A stretch of 64,000 bases of DNA, from assembly GCA_033060915.1 (NCBI GenBank), contig CM065384.1, forward strand, positions 14,596,001-14,660,000, given 5' to 3'. This stretch comes from Euryodendron excelsum. Its lineage: Eukaryota; Streptophyta; Magnoliopsida; Ericales; Pentaphylacaceae. The first letter of the stretch is position 1; every line of letters begins with the position of its first letter. Positions 58,446 to 64,000 of the stretch are shown one piece after another. The translations under genes and the position numbers were made by a program. Under the pieces are notes generated by a model, which saw only the letters and a program-made list of their open reading frames with translations, was not told the origin of the DNA and ran no database searches.

Positions 58446-59733
58446 GAGTAAGGAGAAAATGCCAGATATTTCGATTCGTTTGAGACATAGTAAGGGCCTT
58501 CTTTACGAAATTAGTTGTATATAAAAGATATCATTTTTTTCTTCTTTTTACTGCAAAAAAAAAAGGGTATATACGAGACTTCTAGCAGCTATCCCTAAGC
58601 ATGACTTGAAAGAGTAGCATATTCGCAGTATAACCCTGAAACCCTATATATCAATCTCGTTCCTTCGCATAATTTTTTAGTTCGTGTCAAAAAATTTTGG
58701 ACTATAGGGAATTTGTATATGTTGCTAAAATAGTTCCTTTTTTTTATATTTTTATGATAGATGTCTATTATAATTTGTGTTGAACATATAATAGATAATG
58801 GAAATGATTTTTAATATTTTTTTATATATGTACTTGTGTTGGATAATATTTTATTTGAAAATGTTACATGGAATTTTTTTTCTCCATCCGTTTCTTCAAT
58901 CTTAGATATAAGTGAATGAGTGTTATATGAATTTATTAATGTGTGTTCTATGGCTTTGTTTTTGGAATTGAAAAAAAAAAGATCAAGAAATGAAATTATA
59001 TATAACATTATTTTTTTTTATTTTATGCTAAAATGGTTTATTGTGGTACAATATTTTATATAAATATTACCATATATTATATACATCAAACTCTATAAAT
59101 GAATATAAATATTTTTGCTAAATATATAATATTAAGATATATCTAAAACTGTACTTTGGAACACGTTGGTCCAGGTACCTAGGTGGTATGAGTTTGTCAC
59201 ACTAACTATTTTGTTTTTGATTTATCAGAAGGCATACAAGAAGGGCTAAAGTTGAGAAAGAAATTTGGATAGTTCAAACTCCTGACCTCTTTAATAAAAA
59301 TTAAAAATTCTGATCAACTAAACTAGCCTTAATTGATTTATCACATTGCTTTTTTGCAGTAATAGAAAATGAAGGCAATGCACTATAAGAGGGAGAAAAG
59401 AGAGAGAGAGAAAATAAAATAAAATTTTTTTTTAAATCTCTCTCAATTTTTTCTTTAGTTTTCTTTAAAAAAAAATATATATTCTCTTTTTTTATTTTTT
59501 CTTTCATCTCTTTTACTTTTCTGTTCGCGTCGTTTCCCTTTCTATCTCACCCCCAAGAGCTAGAACGCGTGATACGGATAGGCTCTGCTTTTTAGGAATG
59601 TTGAAAATAATTACCTCCACCGAAAAGAACACTCTCCCCTGTTCCTTTTCAAATATCAGTTCAAACTCTTGTATTAGTTTGCTACATATCTTATGTCTAT
59701 CAATCTCTGACTCTTCCGAAAAAAACTTCATCA
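58446..59733. other. AT-rich upstream region of the galacturonan-binding gene
   Basis: No gene. Long T and A runs (58546-58565, 58970-58980, 59425-59475) and a short GA repeat (59400-59412). Promoter and 5' untranslated sequence of the next gene should lie in the last few hundred bases, but I cannot pick a clear TATA box. Confidence 0.4.
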
Positions 59734-61203
59734 ATGTCTCTTGCCATAAATACAAGGCTGCTTATTCACTTTTTGATCTTTCTTCTCCAGATTCACCCTC
59801 TTCTTGCTGCTCATGTCATCCCAACAAATGGCACATGCCACGACACGTGCGGCACTCTCCCTGTGAAGTTCCCCTTCGGTACAGGATTTGGGTGTGGACA
59901 CCCTGACTTTGCAAGATACATAAGATGCAGCTCAGGGACACTCCACTTCTCTACAGGCACCGGCGCCTACATTGTTTCCTCAATTGACTACCCAAGCAAC
60001 ACTCTAATTGTCACAGACCCCCTAATGTCAAATTGCACTTCAATGCAGAATTCCGGGAGCTTTAGCTTGGATCGTACTAGCCCGTTCAGCATGATGGAGG
60101 AAGATACCTTCGCTTTGCTGGGGTGCTCCACCACCTCTCCAGTGTTTGATCAAAATGAAGACTTGTGTGATACAGGTTCAGGTTTACATGTCTGCAGGGG
60201 CCTGTATTCTTGCAAAGGAGTCACAGGAATTGGATTGTCACCAAATGCACCCATTTCTACTTGTTGTGTTTATCATCCACTGATTGTGCTTGGGTCGGGT
60301 TTTATGTTGGATCTTCCTAAGCTCCAATGCTCATCCTATACATCAATTTATGGGTATGGAGGAGATGAAGGGGACCCTATGAAATGGGAGTTTGGGATTT
60401 CTTTGCAATACAATGACTCTTATTACACTGAACCATGCAAGAACTGTGAAGAGAGTGGGGGTTTGTGTGGTTTTGCTGGGTTGGATGAGTCTTTTGCTTG
60501 CATTTGTCGCAATGGGGTTAACACCACCAACAACTGCTATGGGCGAGGTTAGTTCATCTCTCTCTCTCTCTCTCTCTCTGTGTGCGATTCATCTGTCTGA
60601 TATTCCATCTTGATATGATTAGGATATGCTTGGAGTGGGACATGGAGATCCAAAATTCAAACCAAGATTATTGTTGGAGGTACATAAAAGTCGTTGCCTT
60701 TTGTTCGTCTTTACTTTATGCTCATCACCTTTCAACAAGTCCTTTTGCTACTAAAGGTATTTGGAAGTAGGGTCATGCTTTTCACTACTTTTAACCTTCT
60801 GTCCAGATTTAATAGTGTGTTCTCACTTAACAGTTGTCAAACAAAAATGAAATTGTAAAGATAAAAGCAAAGATAAAGTTCTGAAAGTATGTTTTGAATA
60901 AATAACAGTGGGGCAATAAAATCTTTGCTGTGTTGCCATTACAACAAGACTTGTTGGAATATGTATATATAACATACAAATGAGAGAAATCTCAAGCCTG
61001 AAGGTGCTGATTAATCTTAATCCAAGACCATTGGAAACAAAACTTCAGATAAACTAAACTTGTTATAATATGTTTTACATTGCCTGTTTCATGACAAAGT
61101 TGAGAAAGGAGTTACTTAGGCCATCAAACATGCAAATTAACTGTTTCTTCTTCCTGGATTCTTTCTAGGATTTTTGCTTTGGTGGATCACGCTGTTCATG
61201 TGA
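59734..61203 (+). CDS. Wall-associated-kinase-type galacturonan-binding protein, three exons
   Basis: Exons 59734-60547, 60623-60679 and 61169-61203 (TGA 61201-61203) give about 301 residues. Both introns are GT-AG and phase 1 (GAG|GTTAGT...ATTAG|GA; GGAG|GTACAT...TCTAG|GA). The start is the first ATG of the open frame and is followed by a signal peptide (residues 1 to about 26, hydrophobic LLIHFLIFLLQIHPLLAA). A GUB_WAK-type cysteine-rich domain follows (about 35-105: CHDTCGTLPVKFPFGTGFGC). A second Cys-rich region ends CGFAGLDESFACIC (about 235-268). N-glycosylation sites occur at N32 and N100. The last exons encode a short tail, KIIVGG-FLLWWITLFM, a possible membrane anchor. There is no kinase domain, so it is a stand-alone wall-facing protein, like the short proteins of this family in Arabidopsis. 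Proteins with this domain are thought to bind pectin. It is intact and is the only convincing active gene in the window. Confidence 0.88.
60557..60579. repeat. (TC)n microsatellite in intron 1
   Basis: About 11 TC units just after the first splice donor, likely variable in length between individuals. Confidence 0.9.
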
Positions 61204-61739
61204 AGCAGAAATGAAATCGAAAATTTTGATTGCATGAGATGCTTCAGAAGTGCAGACAAGCTTATCATGGATATACTTGGTGACAGTATAATACTTGTGA
61301 TCATTTCTAAGGAGTTTCTAATATACTGAAGAACTTATTTTCTAATATTGTGATCCCATAGTATTTCAGACAGATCATTGTATTTTTTTTAAATCATGGT
61401 TTCAACATCTAATTATAATGAATTTGGCGGAATTCAGTCATTAAGATTGGGACACCAAACGAATACAATGCCAGTGGCAGTTATGAACGGTGGTTTTAGC
61501 TCTACTAATTCCAGTAATATATATATATATATATATATATTTAGGATTGGCTTTGTATTCGTTGTGGAATATGCATTCCTTTTTCTTACTAGACCACAGC
61601 TTGACGTTTTTCAATTGCCGTAGAACTACATGTTTGGTATCTAAATCGTATTGAAGTCCCAAGATCATGTAAGGTGACTTCTGAACATAATAAACCACTC
61701 GCCCAAATGAAGTCCTTTTCTAAAGATTGGGTTTTTGCA
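61204..61739. other. 3' flank of the galacturonan-binding gene
   Basis: 3' untranslated and intergenic sequence with a TA microsatellite at 61517-61540. No other feature. Confidence 0.5.
61517..61540. repeat. (AT)n microsatellite
   Basis: Twelve AT units. Confidence 0.9.
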
Positions 61740-62110
61740 ACTATGTTTGACACGATGGAATGTAATATAATAAAATAAAATGAGAATGAAAACGGAATGG
61801 AATAATCTATCTTATTTCCTTGCTTTTTTGACAAGTGGGAATGGAATGCTCATTCCTATAATATTATTTGGTAAAACAAATTAATAATGTTTGTTTGCCA
61901 AGTGGGAATGGAACGATCTTTCCTATAATATTATTTAGTAAAACAAATTAATAATGCTAGAATGAAATGAAAGTTTTGATATATAATATGTAAATGGTGG
62001 TAGTGGTTGTGGTAGTGGGTCAGCGGTGCTACTTGGTGGTTGGTGTTGGTGGGTAATGGGTGGCGATGGTCGATTGTGGGTGGTAATGGCCGGCACAGGC
62101 AGAACTGCCT
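61740..62110 (+). repeat. Dispersed (GGT)n-bearing repeat, copy 3
   Basis: CTATGTTTGACACGATGGAATG, then two direct copies of GGGAATGGAA...CCTATAATATTATTT-GTAAAACAAATTAATAATG (61838-61899 and 61905-61957), then TGCTAGAATGAAATGAAA shared with copy 1, then GGTGGT-type sequence. Confidence 0.45.
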
Positions 62111-62124
62111 TTGGACTAGGGGGG

Positions 62125-62432
62125 GCCATGGCCGCCCCTAGTTTCACAAAATTTCAAATAACTCATTGATTTTTAGTATTGTTATACTAAGATGATATAT
62201 TGGCCCTCTCAAAATTTCAAAATTTTGCCTTTTGAACATTCCAAAATTCAAGAATTTTTTCCTCAGCCCCAACAAAATTAAAAATTTTTTTACCTTAACC
62301 TTCTAAAAATTCAAAAATCTTTGTGTTAGCCCCTCAATAAGATTCAAAATTTTTTACTTTGATCTACTATAATTTAAGAATTTTGCTGTTAGCCCCTAAA
62401 AATAAAAATAAAAAATTTACCCTAGTCTTTCA

Positions 62433-62466
<34 letters not shown>

Positions 62467-62522
62467 AACAATATTCTTGCTTTCGTCCCTAGTGGCCGGC
62501 GGTGGTTGTGGGTGGATGAGAT
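62125..62522. repeat. Degenerate TTAGCCCCT...AAAATTT repeat with a run of 30 C
   Basis: Several imperfect copies of CAAAATTC-AA-TTTTT-C-TTAGCCCC (62150-62430), then 30 consecutive C (62435-62464). Non-coding, similar to small non-autonomous transposon remains. Confidence 0.5.
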
Positions 62523-64000
62523 TGTTGACTCTACGACTTGATTTTGATGATAACTAAACCTTATATTAGTTTACTAATGTATTTAATTAGTGTTCAGATT
62601 AATAAGAATTATATTTTATACTTAAAGCTTGACTTAAAGTCTAATTCATATCAAAATGGATGCACAATATTTACAAGTTCATGCAATGCACCAAAAGTTG
62701 AGCCATGCACCAAAACAGAGCAATTGCACTCATTCAAACTTCAAACAGATGATTTATATTCAAAGATATTGAAGGTGCTCAAAAGAAGATTTTACTAAGT
62801 GTCTAAAGACTCAATGAAGATGTCTTTAATTCGAAGAGATTGAAAGTACTCAAAAAGAGAATTCATTATGATTGTAAAGTCTCTATAAAGAATTCAAAAG
62901 AGAACTTCTTCAAGACTATGAAGATTCAAGGAAGTTGATATGTATTGAAAGTGTTCAAAAGTAGACTTTATCAAGCTTATAAAGACTCAATGAAGTTGAC
63001 TTGAACTCTAAGAGATTGAAGGTGATCTGAACTCGAAAAGATTGAAAGTGATTCAAATGAAGAATTCATCATGTGTGCAAAGACTCCTTGAAGAATCCAA
63101 GAGAATATTTAAGAGAAACTGAATTGAAGTGAATACATTTTTAAATTGTCACAATGGATTGAAGACTTTGAAGTATCATCATAGCTTAAAAGAGAAGACT
63201 CCTTGAAGATCTTAAGTGTTTTTAAAGAATACCATTCCTCAAAGAGAAGATTCCTTGAACATCCCCAGATTATTTAAAGCGAAACTAATCAAGAAAAAAA
63301 TGAAGTACATTTTCTGGGTGGTGTGTCAACACATGGGTTTATGTGTCAACAAATGGAGACAGTGGACAAAATCTGGAGAATACAGACTCGAAGTGTCGAC
63401 ACATGAAAGTTAAATGTCGACACCCGGAGACTAACGGCTATATTTTTAAATGTTATATTAAAGTGGGCATGTATTTAATGAAGCTCCAACAACCTCCGAT
63501 GGGTGAAATCAATTCAAGGCTTTATATATAAGCCTCCAAGTGCATTTATGGATAAGTGATATAACATTCACTGATTGATTGAGCTGAAAAATCTAAAAAT
63601 TCTCTTTACCTTCAAGTTGGCATTTAGTGAGCTATTCAATTCCCATATACTCTTCATAGAGAGTTTATATTTCGTTTGTATATCTTTCATATACTTGTAA
63701 GTGAGAGTTGGAGTGTTCTCTTATAAAAGAAAAATAATTATAAGTTGAAATGGATCTTGGACAAAACCACTTGGTGGCTGAAAAAACCTGGAAAGAAGTT
63801 CTTGTATAAAAGTGAGTTGAGCACTTTGGAAATCAATATCTACTTTGTAATTGGAGATTGCATAGTGGAAGAAGACATCAAGGAAATCTTGGGGTGAGGA
63901 CGTAGACCACAAATTGTGGTTGAACCTTGATAATTCTTGGTGTGCTTTCTTGTGCTCTGTTTTTATTTCATTATTGTTTACATTGCATTGCATACTTCTT
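62523..64000 (+). mobile_element. LTR of a probable Ty1/copia element (SIRE-like), cut by the window end
   Basis: Starts TGTTGACTCTACGACTTGA, a start I associate with SIRE/Maximus-type copia LTRs. It contains loosely repeated segments with AAGACTC-TGAAGA words (62740-63260), two TGTCGACACAT-type words (63390-63425) and a TATA box (63523-63530) in GGCTTTATATATAAGCC, itself an inverted repeat. No LTR end or primer site is reached before 64000, so length and internal genes are unknown. Confidence 0.6.
63523..63530 (+). promoter_or_regulatory. TATA box of the copia-type LTR
   Basis: TATATATA in GGCTTTATATATAAGCCTCC. Confidence 0.6.

Overview
The window is nuclear DNA of a flowering plant, most likely a eudicot; the species cannot be named from the sequence. 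The evidence is a three-exon plant gene for a wall-associated-kinase-type galacturonan-binding protein, a decayed pentatricopeptide-repeat (PPR) gene, and about 50 kb of nested plant LTR retrotransposons. There is no bacterial gene, rRNA gene or CRISPR array.

Positions 1-46871 and 52114-55796 are built almost wholly from one family of LTR retrotransposons with very long LTRs (about 4.6-5.7 kb, starting TGTAAGCACCCC and ending TCTGGGCGCGACA). I read it as Ty3/gypsy, Tat/Ogre-like, from LTR length, a tRNA-Arg-type primer site and the Gag. Layout: a partial LTR (1-4432) inside an older LTR (right piece 4433-5968); a minus-strand gag-protease relic of a second gypsy element with its own LTR (about 6050-10798); an old minus-strand long LTR, E (from about 11641 to 46871), broken by solo LTR A (11937-16569) and solo LTR B (17245-20234 plus 44874-46696). 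B is broken by element C (20235-44873), the only copy with an internal region, and C is broken by solo LTR D (26453-32130). Duplications GGCAT (B) and ATAGG (D) are exact, which fixes the order E, B, C, D.

Element C has two LTRs, a primer site, a decayed gag (32594-34666) and a purine tract, but no protease, reverse transcriptase or integrase. Instead it carries, antisense, a two-exon gene for a plant-mobile-domain (PMD) protein (38490 down to 36644). It looks like a non-autonomous element with a captured or inherited antisense gene. In-frame stops in gag, PMD and the older relic nearly all fit single C-to-T or G-to-A changes, as expected from decay of methylated DNA.

The LTRs are densely structured: hairpin arrays with compensatory changes, 47/81-bp units each ending in a hairpin and GGTAAG, 157-bp tandem repeats, a triple GGCGCC hairpin just before the TATA box, a purine-rich candidate first exon with a conserved splice donor, and kilobases of CTTTCC-type repeats.

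From 46872 on the DNA is more gene-like: a (GGT)n-bearing dispersed repeat, the PPR pseudogene (about 48150-49690), a minus-strand solo LTR, H (51416-56166), split by long solo LTR G (52114-55796), which itself holds a 424-bp solo LTR, then intergenic DNA, the galacturonan-binding protein gene (59734-61203), further repeats with a run of 30 C, and the start of a probable copia-type LTR (62523 to the window end).
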